From: an uncultured Treponema sp.
GTDB taxonomy: Bacteria > Spirochaetota > Spirochaetia > Treponematales > Treponemataceae
Direction: 5' to 3'
Assembly: GCA_934691925.1 (NCBI GenBank)
Contig: CAKUTI010000006.1
Coordinates: forward strand, 1-64,000
Length of the DNA: 64,000 nt
In this document: piece after piece, positions 18,442 to 27,414 of the stretch
Layout: each line of letters opens with the position of its first letter
How positions within the stretch are numbered: the first letter of the stretch is position 1
The notes under the pieces: generated by a model
What the model was told of the DNA's origin: nothing
What the model saw: only the letters and a program-made list of their open reading frames with translations
The model's database searches: none
Program-made: the position numbers and the translations under genes

Positions 18442-19152
18442 ATGGCGAAAATTGGCATTATCGGCGCTATGGAAATCGAGATTGAGTATCTCCGCTCGCT
18501 TATGGGCGAAAATATCACAAAAACTGAGGCTGGCTCTCTTTTGTTTATGGAAGGAAAAATTCATGGAAACGACGTTGTGCTTGTGCGCTCAGGAATCGGA
18601 AAAGTGAACGCGGCTCTTTGCGCCCAGCGGCTGATTTTGCAGTTTGGATGCACAAATATTATCAACACGGGAATTGCCGGCGCGATGGCTCACGGCCTTG
18701 GAGTAATGGATTTTGTTGTTTCGAGCGACTGCGTTTATCATGATATGGACGCGACAGGCTTCGGATATAAAGTCGGGCAGATTCCTCAGATGAGCGTCTA
18801 TTCTTTTGAGGCGGACAAAAAAATGATTGAAGTCTGCAAGAAAGCTTTTGCCGAAAGCGAGGAGTCTAAAGGACACAAGATGATTGAGGGAAGAATCGCG
18901 ACCGGCGACCAGTTCATCTCGGAAAAATCGTTGAAGTCGAAAATCACGGAGAATGTGAATCCTGCCTGCGTTGAAATGGAAGGAACTGCGATTGCCCATG
19001 CCTGCTATCTGAACAAAATTCCGTTTGTGATTCTTCGCTGCATGAGCGATATGGCGGACGACTTGAGCAGCAACGGCTATGAATTCAACGAGAAAATCGC
19101 GGCGGAATTGAGCGCGAAAATCTGCGAGAAAGTTGTAAAAATGCTTTACTAA
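18442..19152 (+). CDS. mtnN: 5'-methylthioadenosine/S-adenosylhomocysteine nucleosidase
   Basis: MtnN (Pfs) removes adenine from SAH and MTA, the first step of SAH detoxification. The 236 residues begin with MAKIGIIGAMEIEIEYL, carry GIGKVNAAL and NTGIAGA, and have the catalytic-site region ATGDQFI and the CVEMEGTAIAH substrate-binding motif near the C-terminus. The ribosome site GGAGGAAAAA is strong. luxS follows 42 nt downstream, so the two steps SAH to S-ribosylhomocysteine to homocysteine plus DPD are encoded together. Confidence 0.95.
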   Translation: MAKIGIIGAMEIEIEYLRSLMGENITKTEAGSLLFMEGKIHGNDVVLVRSGIGKVNAALCAQRLILQFGCTNIINTGIAGAMAHGLGVMDFVVSSDCVYHDMDATGFGYKVGQIPQMSVYSFEADKKMIEVCKKAFAESEESKGHKMIEGRIATGDQFISEKSLKSKITENVNPACVEMEGTAIAHACYLNKIPFVILRCMSDMADDLSSNGYEFNEKIAAELSAKICEKVVKMLY

Positions 19153-19194
19153 AGATTTTATTTTTTATAGACTTCGCTAAAAAAGAGGTGCGAA

Positions 19195-19680
19195 ATGGAC
19201 GGTCTGAAAAAATACAAGGTCGATTCTTTTAATCTTGACCATACGAAGGTTGTTGCGCCTTATGTCCGCATGGCGGCGAGAAAAGTCGGCGAAAAAGGCG
19301 ATGTTGTGACGAAATTCGATGTGAGAATTTGCCAGCCGAACAAGGAATTTATGAACACGGGCGCGCTTCACACGATGGAGCATATAATCGCTGAATGTTT
19401 GCGCGACGAGATTGACGGCGTTATTGATTTTAGCCCGATGGGATGCCGCACAGGCTTTTATCTGACTGTTTGGGGAGACCGCGACGAGAAATTTGTTGCG
19501 GAACATTTGATTCCAGTTTTTAGGAAAGTTGTTGAATGGCAAGGCGAGATTCCTGCCGCGAACGAGATTCAGTGCGGAAACTACCGCGATATGGACTTGG
19601 ACGGAGCAAAGAAGTTCGCTGAAAAATGGCTTTCTGGAATTGAGAAAAAAGGCTGGAATCCGTTTCCAGACGGAAAATAA
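19195..19680 (+). CDS. luxS: S-ribosylhomocysteine lyase (AI-2 synthesis)
   Basis: LuxS splits S-ribosylhomocysteine to homocysteine and DPD, the precursor of autoinducer-2. The 161-residue protein has the metal site H59-TME-H63 and C127 (QCGNYRD), plus the catalytic C84 in MGCRTGFY, so all key residues are present. GAGGTG stands before the ATG. Being paired with mtnN, it may serve methyl-cycle recycling as much as signalling. No AI-2 receptor or importer is visible in the window. Confidence 0.97.
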   Translation: MDGLKKYKVDSFNLDHTKVVAPYVRMAARKVGEKGDVVTKFDVRICQPNKEFMNTGALHTMEHIIAECLRDEIDGVIDFSPMGCRTGFYLTVWGDRDEKFVAEHLIPVFRKVVEWQGEIPAANEIQCGNYRDMDLDGAKKFAEKWLSGIEKKGWNPFPDGK

Positions 19681-19698
19681 TTTAAGAAATGGGGATTT

Positions 19699-19862
19699 GC
19701 GTTAGGGATAGTAGCACCTGCGAAGCAGTTCTGTAGCGAAGCTTGGCTTTGCCAGCGGAGCGAAAGAATGAGCCGCGGTTAGACGGCGAAGTGGCGGTTA
19801 CAACAAAACTGTTTGACTTTCGTTGTAACTGCTATAGCCCGGCAGCGACAGCTGGAACGCCC
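19699..19862. repeat. Dispersed GC-rich intergenic repeat element, copy 1
   Basis: This stretch is compositionally unlike its surroundings. It begins GCGTTAGGGATAGTAGC (19699), contains AGCGGAGCGAAAG, then a hairpin GTTACAAC (19797-19804)/GTTGTAAC (19822-19829), and ends in CTATAGCCCGGCAG...GGAACGCCC. No credible ORF covers it. A related block lies inside the ABC fusion gene at 57214-57321, starting GCTAGGGACTGTAGC and sharing AGCGGAGCGA and a GGCGAA box. The order of shared motifs suggests one repeat family with diverged interiors. Confidence 0.65.
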
Positions 19863-19883
19863 ATAAAAAAGTAGTTAGGCTTT

Positions 19884-21503
19884 ATGAACTTGAAACAAAA
19901 ACTAAAAGAGACGGTTTCTTCTGTTGCCCCGATTATGGCGATTGTCGTGGTTTTGGGGCTTACGATTGCTCCGATGGAGAGCGAGCTTATGGCGCGTTTT
20001 CTTTCCGGCGGCGTTATGGTGATTCTGGGTCTGACGCTTTTTTTGTCCGGCGTTGACATGGGAATTTCCCCGATTGGAGAGCGGAGCGGAGCTGCTTTGA
20101 CTTCCAAGCGGAATTTGCCTCTTTTGCTTGCGGCGAGCTTTTTTATCGGATTTATGATTACGATAGCCGAGCCTGATGTTCAGGTGCTTGCCGACCAAGT
20201 GCGCGGAATTGACCCGACCGTTTCAAAATGGGGGCTGATTATAATGATTGCGGCGGGAGTCGGGCTTTTTGTTATGCTTGGAATCTTGCGCACAATTTTG
20301 TCCGTTCCGCTGAAATTTATTTTGGTTGCAAGCTACATTGTTGTTTTTGCGCTTGCGTTTTTTACGCCTTCGGAATTTCAGGGAGTCGCTTTTGATTCCG
20401 GCGGAGCTACAACCGGACCGATGACTGTTCCGTTCATTATGGCTTTGGGAATCGGCGTGGCGGCTGTCCGGGCGAGCCATTCAGAGAAATCTTCAAGTGA
20501 TGACAGTTTCGGCTTGACGGGAATCGCTTCTGTCGGACCTGTTTTTGCGGTCTGCCTTTATGGAATAATTCTTTCTCGTTTTGGAGGAACTTCGGGCGGC
20601 GAGGTTGCTTCTCATGCGGCTGAAGCTGCAACGGGACTTGGTGTTTATCTTCATATTTTGCCTGCTGTCTTTTCTGAGGTTGCGCGCGCTTTGGCTCCGC
20701 TCGTTTTGATGGCTGCTGTTTTCCAGATTTTTTTGATTAAGATGCCGCCTTTTCAGGTTATCAGAATGGTTCGCGGACTTTTGTTCAGCTTTGTCGGACT
20801 TGTGATTTTTCTTGCTGGAGCGCAGGGCGGATTTATGCCGGCTGGAGAAAAGCTCGGCGAGAATCTTGGAAAACTCGCGATTTCAGGCGACAAGGTTATC
20901 GCTGTGATAAATTCCGTCGGAACGATTGAACATTCGCTGAATATTCCTGGAGTTGTCGAGATTCTGATTTTGATTCTTGTTGGCTGCGCATTCGGCGCGG
21001 TTGTTGTTTCAGCAGAGCCTGCTGTTTGGGTTTTGACCGAGCAGGTTGAAAATATCACCGGCGGAACGATTAAGCGCAAGGTTATGCTTTTCGCGCTCAG
21101 CGCGGGCGTTGCCCTTTCAATCGGAATTTCAATGGCGCGGGTTCTTTTTGGCTTTAGTCTCTGGTACATTCTTGTGCCGGGCTATGCTATTGCCTTGACT
21201 CTTGCGTTTTTCTGCCCGAAGCTTTTTGTCGGAATCGCTTTTGACTCTGGCGGAGTCGCTTCCGGCCCGATGACAAGCACGTTTATTCTTTCGTTCACGA
21301 TTGGCGCAAGCGCGGCGACTGGCGGAAATCCTGCTGTTGACGGCTTTGGCGTTATCGCTCTCGTTGCGATGACTCCGCTGATAGCGATTCAGGTTCTTGG
21401 AATTATCTTCAAGCTGAAATCTAAAAAAAATGAAGATTCAAAAAAATTGCAGAAATCGCAGGAAAAAATAGAAGATTTTGAAATTTCAGGAGGAACGAAA
21501 TGA
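19884..21503 (+). CDS. DUF1538-family polytopic membrane protein
   Basis: The 539-residue inner-membrane protein has around a dozen hydrophobic segments and an internal duplication. FDSGG plus GPMT motifs occur at about 170-180 and again at 453-463. AEPDVQVLADQV in the first half matches AEPAVWVLTEQV in the second. This is the DUF1538 pattern; it looks like a two-repeat transporter or channel, but no substrate is established as far as I know. Its stop overlaps the start of a tandem PII-like gene (ATGA), which implies an Amt-GlnK-like regulator pair. Confidence 0.85.
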   Translation: MNLKQKLKETVSSVAPIMAIVVVLGLTIAPMESELMARFLSGGVMVILGLTLFLSGVDMGISPIGERSGAALTSKRNLPLLLAASFFIGFMITIAEPDVQVLADQVRGIDPTVSKWGLIIMIAAGVGLFVMLGILRTILSVPLKFILVASYIVVFALAFFTPSEFQGVAFDSGGATTGPMTVPFIMALGIGVAAVRASHSEKSSSDDSFGLTGIASVGPVFAVCLYGIILSRFGGTSGGEVASHAAEAATGLGVYLHILPAVFSEVARALAPLVLMAAVFQIFLIKMPPFQVIRMVRGLLFSFVGLVIFLAGAQGGFMPAGEKLGENLGKLAISGDKVIAVINSVGTIEHSLNIPGVVEILILILVGCAFGAVVVSAEPAVWVLTEQVENITGGTIKRKVMLFALSAGVALSIGISMARVLFGFSLWYILVPGYAIALTLAFFCPKLFVGIAFDSGGVASGPMTSTFILSFTIGASAATGGNPAVDGFGVIALVAMTPLIAIQVLGIIFKLKSKKNEDSKKLQKSQEKIEDFEISGGTK

Positions 21504-22153
21504 GCGGATTTAAATTGCTGATTAGCATTGTTCCTCATGACAAAGGCGAAAAACTTACGCGCGCCGCAATGGAAAGCGGATGCCAGGGCGGAACTGTTTT
21601 GATTGGCCGCGGTCTTGCAAAGTCAAATTTGGCTGCCGTGCTGGGGCTTGGAGAATCAACAAAAGATGTTGTCCTGATGGTTGTCGGAAAAGAAGTGAAG
21701 AATTCTGTCCGCGACGCGATTGTTCAGTCTGCTTCAAGTGAAAAAAGAAATTTCGGCGAGGTCTTTTGTGTTGATGTTGATTCCCTTTTGAAGACTGGAA
21801 TCATTGCTAAAAAAGATGAAAAGGAAAATGATATGAACAAAAATCCAGAAAACGAGATGATAACTGTAATCGTGAACAAAGGCTACGCTGATGACGTTAT
21901 GGCGGCTGCACGGAAAGCCGGGGCTGGCGGCGGAACTGTCCTGAATGCGAGAGGAACTGCCCGCGAGACAGACAAGCGTTTTTTTGGAATGCACATTGTT
22001 CCTGAAAAAGAAATGCTGATTATCGTTGTCGCTTCCGGCAAAAAAGAAAGTGTTATGTCCGCGATAAAAGAGCTTAAATGCCTTAAAGAGCCTGGAATGG
22101 GAATTGCCTACAGCTCTGGCGTTGAGGATTTCTCGCTTTTGGGAAAAAGATAA
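21500..22153 (+). CDS. Tandem PII-like regulatory protein
   Basis: The 217-residue cytoplasmic protein holds two PII-like (GlnB-fold) domains, roughly residues 1-110 and 119-217. Each has a GGTVL-x-GRG or GGTVLNARG turn and a beta strand with MVVGK or IVVASGK. The N-terminal copy starts FKLLISIVPHDKGEKLTRAAMESG. The uridylylated Tyr of classical GlnB is not evident. It is translationally coupled to the DUF1538 membrane protein, so it probably gates or senses for it, by analogy with GlnK-AmtB. Confidence 0.82.
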   Translation: MSGFKLLISIVPHDKGEKLTRAAMESGCQGGTVLIGRGLAKSNLAAVLGLGESTKDVVLMVVGKEVKNSVRDAIVQSASSEKRNFGEVFCVDVDSLLKTGIIAKKDEKENDMNKNPENEMITVIVNKGYADDVMAAARKAGAGGGTVLNARGTARETDKRFFGMHIVPEKEMLIIVVASGKKESVMSAIKELKCLKEPGMGIAYSSGVEDFSLLGKR

Positions 22154-22179
22154 ATTTTTCTGAAAAAGTCTATGTTCTA

Positions 22180-22188
22180 TGGTATAAT
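22180..22188 (+). promoter_or_regulatory. Extended -10 promoter for the 551-residue gene
   Basis: TGG-TATAAT lies 31 bases before the ATG at 22220, and AGAGG is the ribosome site. The -35 region (TTCTGA or similar) is weak. This promoter probably drives the gene and the diguanylate cyclase that overlaps its end. Confidence 0.65.
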
Positions 22189-22219
22189 CTAAACCTACAT
22201 TAAAAGAGGATTTTATAGC

Positions 22220-23875
22220 ATGAACAATCAAGATTTAGACCCAACAATTGCCGCCCTTCTTGCTGAAACCGACAGCAGTTTGAGGCCGGCAAATTTACCT
22301 TCTTTTAAGGATATTTCAGAAGCCACTCAAGAAAAAAAAGAATCTGAGCCGAAAGATTCAGTTCACAAAGTTGATTTGGCTGCGCGCGGCTTTAAGCCGA
22401 TTGAAAAATTTTACGAAGACGAGCCGAATCCTGTTTTTGATGACAAAAGTTACTATAGAACAGCGTTGAACGGCGAAGGCGCGCCAGCTCAGCGTGTTCA
22501 TCAAATCCTTTCAAAATATCTTACTTGTCAAGACCCGAAAGACAGAACAGTTTACCGACAGCAGCTTATAACGGCGTGGTGGGAGCTTATCAAGGAGATG
22601 AGCCCTAAAGCCGCTGACTACAATCTTGAAATGCCAAAAAGAATGTTGATGCGCTACGGAGTTGTTCTTCCATCCCTTTTTACGCCTGAGCAAAAGCAGC
22701 TTTTTTCCCGCGTTATTCTAAGCAACACGACCGGCGAGCCTGTCTATTATATGGACGAATGGTTCAAGGAAATCGCTTCGGGCAGGCTTTCTCTTTCTGC
22801 CACGGACGAGGCGCGGCAGCCTCGCAAAAACGAGCCGGGAGCGGAGCAGGCGAGAATTCATCAGCTGAAAAGCAAGAATGACGGAAAATTGCAGAATGCG
22901 GAAAGCCTTGTGAATCAAAAGGAAACTGAACGTCAGATGCTTGAGAACGAGCTTCAAAACAGGGTGAATTCGCTTTGCGAACATTCCCCGATGATTGGGC
23001 TTGAGCCTCACAAGCAGCCTTACACAGAAGGTCAGAAGCGTCTCTTTGGAGAAATTCAGGAGAAACTCCGCGCGCTTTTAAAAGTTGACAAGGAGCTTGC
23101 CGCAAATCTTAAAGAATTTGAGGAAGCAAGGGCAATCAACACCTCGCTTCTCGACAAGTTGGAATCTGAGCCGGAATCTGTGGAAGTGAACAAGCAGGAC
23201 TTGATGACAGAATGGGGAACGGTGCGTCAAATGGCAAAAATGACTTGCGGACGGCAGGGAAACCAGTTCCCGATTTTCACACGCGAATTTTATCATTGTG
23301 TTCCGAGAGGCACAGGCTTCCGAGAGAATGTTCTCGACATCTTGAAATGGGTTGAGGACAACGACCCGGACTGCTTTGTGCGCATTCACAAAAACGTGAA
23401 GAACCGGATTGTCCCTTACGTGCTTCTTCTTCCGACTTACGGCGACTTCGGATTTTGCTGGGAGCCGTTTGACCGCTATAACCGCGTAACGAGCCGAGGA
23501 CGAATTGTAATTCCGATGTATCCGCGCGACCTGAAAATTTCTATCCTTATGGCGGTCGCGGATTTGAGATGGCAGGTCGCAAAGGAAAAGGCTTCTTACT
23601 ATTGGATGGAAGAGGGCTTGACTGGCCAGTATTACCAGTGGATTGAAAGCCAGAAGCTCAAAGGCGACTTGAAGTCATATTTTATTTCAGACTATGTTCT
23701 CTGGATGACAAAGGAAGTTGACGGCGTTCAGCGAATGGACAAGGAAGTTCGCGCGATTTTCTGGCGTTTTATTCCGTTCAGCCAGGAGAAGAAAGAGGAG
23801 CTTAAAAAGCGTTCTCTTGTGTATCAGGAACTTTACCAGCGCGACTTGAACCGCGCAATGTCTGACGGATATTGA
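22220..23875 (+). CDS. Conserved-looking protein of unknown function, coiled-coil centre
   Basis: I do not recognise this 551-residue protein. It is hydrophilic, with no signal peptide or membrane span. Residues 1-60 are acidic and probably disordered. Residues 200-320 are rich in Glu, Lys, Gln and Leu with heptad character (NQKETERQMLENELQNRVN), likely a coiled coil. The C-terminal 230 residues are better ordered and rich in aromatics (FGFCWEPFDRYNRVTSRGRIVIPMYPRDLKISILMAVADLRWQ). It is followed within two bases by a diguanylate cyclase, so a link to c-di-GMP signalling is possible but unproven. Confidence 0.85.
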   Translation: MNNQDLDPTIAALLAETDSSLRPANLPSFKDISEATQEKKESEPKDSVHKVDLAARGFKPIEKFYEDEPNPVFDDKSYYRTALNGEGAPAQRVHQILSKYLTCQDPKDRTVYRQQLITAWWELIKEMSPKAADYNLEMPKRMLMRYGVVLPSLFTPEQKQLFSRVILSNTTGEPVYYMDEWFKEIASGRLSLSATDEARQPRKNEPGAEQARIHQLKSKNDGKLQNAESLVNQKETERQMLENELQNRVNSLCEHSPMIGLEPHKQPYTEGQKRLFGEIQEKLRALLKVDKELAANLKEFEEARAINTSLLDKLESEPESVEVNKQDLMTEWGTVRQMAKMTCGRQGNQFPIFTREFYHCVPRGTGFRENVLDILKWVEDNDPDCFVRIHKNVKNRIVPYVLLLPTYGDFGFCWEPFDRYNRVTSRGRIVIPMYPRDLKISILMAVADLRWQVAKEKASYYWMEEGLTGQYYQWIESQKLKGDLKSYFISDYVLWMTKEVDGVQRMDKEVRAIFWRFIPFSQEKKEELKKRSLVYQELYQRDLNRAMSDGY

Positions 23876-23877
23876 TA

Positions 23878-24975
23878 ATGAATTTGTATAAGCAAGCGAA
23901 AGCGTTTTTTCTTCGGAACAAAGTTTCCTCATTTGAGTACGACTGCGTGAAGGCTGAAATTTACAAGACAAACAGAAATCTTCTTTCAGTCTGCGCTTTT
24001 GTCGCGTCTGTGCTTTTTTTTGTTCTTGCCGCTCTTTCAAAGATTTTCGATGGCTCTGCGGCTTTTGGAAGCCATTATGTTTACGTCGTTACTTTTCTTT
24101 TGATGGTGGCTGTTCTCGTTGCCTGTCGGCTTCTTCCTGAAAAGCAGAACCGCTGGGCCGCGTTCCTGTTTTATTGCTTTTACGTTTCACTCTGTCTTTT
24201 TGCAATTTATTCTGGAGTTTTTATCCGGCCGAACGACACCGCTGTAATCTATTTTGTGATTGAATTCGGATTTCCGTTGATTTTTCTGGACAAGATAAGA
24301 CGGTTCTTCTTGATTTCGCTTTCGATGACCGTGATTTTCTGCGTTCTCTCGGCGGTTTTCAAGGAGCCGCAAGTTTCCGAGCTTGATATTCTCCACGCTG
24401 TTGTCTTCTATTTTATAAGTTTTCTTCCGAGCTTTTATCTGACGAAAATCCGAGTTCGTGAATTCAGCCTGCGCCAGCTTATTGAAAGCGAGCGCGACAC
24501 CGACGAGCTTACAGGGCTTTTAAACAAGGCGGCTTTTGTGCGCGAGGCAAAGAAGAATCTTGCGGCGACCAAAAACGGAATCCTGATTATTCTCGACTTG
24601 GATTCATTCAAGAAGATAAATGACACTTACGGCCATTTTACAGGCGACAACGTCTTGAAGATTGTCGGAACTTGCATCAGAAATGTCTTTAGAAATTCCG
24701 ATGTGATGGGAAGATTCGGCGGAGACGAGTTTGTTGTCTTTATGGCGAACACAAATTTGACCGATATTGCGATGCTGCGTTGCCGTCAGCTTCTGCAGCT
24801 TTTGAATTCAACGAAAATTTTCCCGAACGATGACTCGAACAAGACTGCAATCCGCGCGAGCATAGGCTTTTCACGGTTTGAGCAGGGAGACGATTTTGAG
24901 TCTCTCTTTAAAAAAGCCGACGGAGCTTTGTACCGGGCGAAAAACGGCGGCAAGAACGTTGTCTGTATGTCGTAG
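23878..24975 (+). CDS. Membrane diguanylate cyclase (GGDEF domain)
   Basis: Synthesises c-di-GMP from two GTP. The ATG at 23878 follows the upstream stop by two bases. Residues 35-190 hold about six hydrophobic segments with no recognisable sensor fold. Residues 205-365 are a GGDEF domain, with the active loop GGDEF at 281-285. RNSD at 272-275 is the RxxD inhibitory site at the correct distance, so product inhibition is expected. DELTGLLNKAAF and DLDSFKKINDTYGH are the other signature motifs. The protein is catalytically complete by sequence. Confidence 0.92.
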   Translation: MNLYKQAKAFFLRNKVSSFEYDCVKAEIYKTNRNLLSVCAFVASVLFFVLAALSKIFDGSAAFGSHYVYVVTFLLMVAVLVACRLLPEKQNRWAAFLFYCFYVSLCLFAIYSGVFIRPNDTAVIYFVIEFGFPLIFLDKIRRFFLISLSMTVIFCVLSAVFKEPQVSELDILHAVVFYFISFLPSFYLTKIRVREFSLRQLIESERDTDELTGLLNKAAFVREAKKNLAATKNGILIILDLDSFKKINDTYGHFTGDNVLKIVGTCIRNVFRNSDVMGRFGGDEFVVFMANTNLTDIAMLRCRQLLQLLNSTKIFPNDDSNKTAIRASIGFSRFEQGDDFESLFKKADGALYRAKNGGKNVVCMS

Positions 24976-25056
24976 GTGTTTCACATTTTTCTTGAAAAGT
25001 GGTATCTTTTTATCGCTCATTTTTGGGCGAAATAAATTATATATCGAGGAAAAATC

Positions 25057-26124
25057 ATGGACTTTGTAAAAGATTTGCGCGCAAAAGCAAAAGCCGCTGG
25101 CAAGACAATCGTTCTTTGCGAAGGCGAGGACAAACGCGTTGTTGAAGCCGCTTCAGTTGTAGTAAAAGAAGGAATTGCAAAAATCATTCTTCTTGGAAAT
25201 GAAGCAAAAATCAAGGAATTCGGATTTGACATGACTGGCGTTCAGATTGTAGATCCTGCAACTGACCCGAAAATTGATACTTACGCTGAACTTCTTTTCA
25301 AAGCTCGTGAGGGAAAAGTCAACAAGAAAACAGGTCTTCCAGAATATGCCGATGTTGCCGCTGCAAAGGCTTATCTCCTTAAATTTGCGAACAACACAGG
25401 AAAAATCGAGGGGAAAGACAAGCTCGACAACACAATGTACGGCGCGCTTATGCTCAAAGCTGGCGTTGCAGACGGTTTCGTTTCTGGCGCGTGCCACTCG
25501 ACAGCGAACACACTTCGCCCGGGACTCCAGGTTATCAAGACTGCGCCTGGCGTTACAACAGTTTCTTCATGCTTTGTTATGGTTGCTCCAGAGGGCGGAA
25601 ACAAATATCTTAAAGAGGGCGTTTCAATTTTCGGCGACTGCGCAATCAACATCGACCCTACAGAAGAGCAGCTTGCTGACATTGCAATCGCTTCTGCCGG
25701 AACAGCAAAGAAAATCGCAGGACTCGAGCCGAAAGTCGCAATGCTTTCATTCTCAACAAAAGGCTCTGGCGCAGACCCTAAAAATGGCGACACAGTCGGA
25801 AAAGTTCAGAGAGCGACAGCGCTTGCAAAAGAAAAGGCTCCTGAGCTTGCTTTGGACGGCGAATTCCAGTTTGACGCTGCAATCGCTCCGGAAGTCGGCG
25901 AGTTGAAAGCTCCGGGAAGCTCAGTCGCAGGACACGCAAACACATTCATCTTCCCTAACATCAACGCGGGAAACATCGGATATAAAATCGCCGCAAGAAT
26001 GGGCGGATGGAAAGCAATCGGACCTGTATGTCAGGGATTTGCAAAGCCTCTCAACGACTTGAGCCGCGGATGCAATGTTGACGAGATTGTTGACACAGTT
26101 GCAGTAACAGCTTTGCAGGCATAA
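25057..26124 (+). CDS. pta: Phosphate acetyltransferase
   Basis: Pta interconverts acetyl-CoA and acetyl phosphate; with acetate kinase it yields ATP during fermentation to acetate. The 355-residue protein is of the short (single-domain) class, with CEGEDKRVVEAA at the N-terminus and DGFVSGACHSTANTLRPGLQ and FPNINAGNIGYKIAARMGG as family signatures. CGAGGAAAAAT precedes the ATG. ackA is not adjacent. A strong terminator follows. Confidence 0.96.
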   Translation: MDFVKDLRAKAKAAGKTIVLCEGEDKRVVEAASVVVKEGIAKIILLGNEAKIKEFGFDMTGVQIVDPATDPKIDTYAELLFKAREGKVNKKTGLPEYADVAAAKAYLLKFANNTGKIEGKDKLDNTMYGALMLKAGVADGFVSGACHSTANTLRPGLQVIKTAPGVTTVSSCFVMVAPEGGNKYLKEGVSIFGDCAINIDPTEEQLADIAIASAGTAKKIAGLEPKVAMLSFSTKGSGADPKNGDTVGKVQRATALAKEKAPELALDGEFQFDAAIAPEVGELKAPGSSVAGHANTFIFPNINAGNIGYKIAARMGGWKAIGPVCQGFAKPLNDLSRGCNVDEIVDTVAVTALQA

Positions 26125-26164
26125 CTAAAAAACAAGTTAGGAAATTTCTTCTAATCTTTTTGAA

Positions 26165-26197
26165 CGGGAGCTTGAGAAATCAGCTCCCGCTTTTTTT
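26165..26197 (+). terminator. Rho-independent terminator of pta
   Basis: CGGGAGCT (26165-26172) pairs perfectly with AGCTCCCG (26182-26189) with a nine-base loop, then C and seven T. The T-run runs directly into codons of the truncated lipoprotein gene that follows. Confidence 0.93.
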
Positions 26198-27370
26198 GTC
26201 TCGTGCAGCAATGGCGGCGGCTCGTCTGGGGCAGGCGATGGAGAGGCTGAGGCTTCTGGATTTGCAGTTGGAAAAGAAATCTCGTATGACGGAGGCAAAT
26301 ATTTAGTTCTTAAGAACGATTTTGCGGAAAATACAGGAAGCTCCTCGCGCGCGGCTGAGGAGTCATACAGCGGACTTTTTTATCAGAACAAGAATGCGGA
26401 AAATGTTAGACGTGAAAAGATTAAGAATAAATTTAATATTTCAAAATACATAGAGCTTTTCTTGGTAACAACAAAATGTGAAAAAAGCACTGCGGGCCAG
26501 TCCTCGCTAAACGATTGCTATTTGATTTTGAATGAAAAAGGCAAGAAAATGTACAGGCTTCGTCAGGTTTGGCAGTCAACAAGCATGTTTCCTGAAATAA
26601 AAGGAACCGATGAAAAAACTGCCGCCTTTAACAAGCTCGACGAGAACCAGCTTAGAGAATACGACCCTGACTATTTTAAGATTGAAAGCTATTCTGCTGT
26701 CTATGGCGATGACTTGTCTAAAAAAATAAATGATGAGTATAGATATAAAAGAAACAGCGATGGAAAAACTGTTGACTATGAGACTCTTAAACAGCATATA
26801 TCGTCAAAAGATTTTATTGAAATGTCTGATAAAAAATTAAAAGCCTGTTATAGAACATTGGAAGATTTTGAAACAGGCCTTTTTTGTTATTCTCTTCTTG
26901 ATGCGAAAAGCACATCTAATTTTTGCCAATTGGAAGTTAATAGCGATGATAGATATGGATTTTACGTGCGTGGAGACGGAAAAATCGGTGGCTCAACAAG
27001 TGATTCTCTTTACAAATGCTGGTTGTCAGTCAGAAACATAGATTCCACCAAGCTGCAATATCGTGCAAAGACTAGCAATTATGTTACTTTTGACTATGTG
27101 TCAGGAAACTCAGATTATATTTCCGTTTCTTCTGAAAAATCAACATTCGCCGTAGACGGCGTAGACGGAGCGAATGTTGAAGTTCCGTCGTCTGTGACTA
27201 TGAAAGCCTTTTATTCTGACAAGAGCGCGCCGCTTCAAAAATACGCGGCGGTATCGTTCAAGCCGAAGCTGAGCGATGAAGGCGAAATTGTCTACGTGCC
27301 TGATGTTGACGCTTTCATTGAAAACTACAAGAATGATTTCAAGGCTCTTTATGACGAGGCGAAAAAATAG
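26195..27370 (+). pseudogene. Lipoprotein gene lacking its start and signal peptide
   Basis: The frame ending at 27370 is open back to 26141. Before residue LVTTKCEK (TTG, 26462) it reads FFVSCSNGGGSSGAGDGEAE from about 26195, which is a lipobox cysteine and a glycine/serine spacer of the spirochaetal type. Upstream of FFVSC the frame runs into the pta terminator stem and has no ATG, GTG or TTG before a stop at 26138. So the first 15-20 signal-peptide codons and the start appear to be deleted. The remaining roughly 390 residues are intact and hydrophilic, with no domain I recognise. Translation from TTG 26462 would give a cytoplasmic 302-residue product and is less likely. Confidence 0.6.
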
Positions 27371-27414
27371 ACGGCTGTTTTGAGAATAGTCCAGGCTGAG
27401 CAGTTTCAGACTAA

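Noticed and set aside
19881..22153. Ammonium transporter amtB-glnK pair
   Set aside because: The membrane protein shows DUF1538 repeats and lacks Amt signatures; only the pairing logic is similar.
23872..23877. TTG start for the diguanylate cyclase
   Set aside because: The ATG two codons later is the better start, and the TTG overlaps the previous stop.
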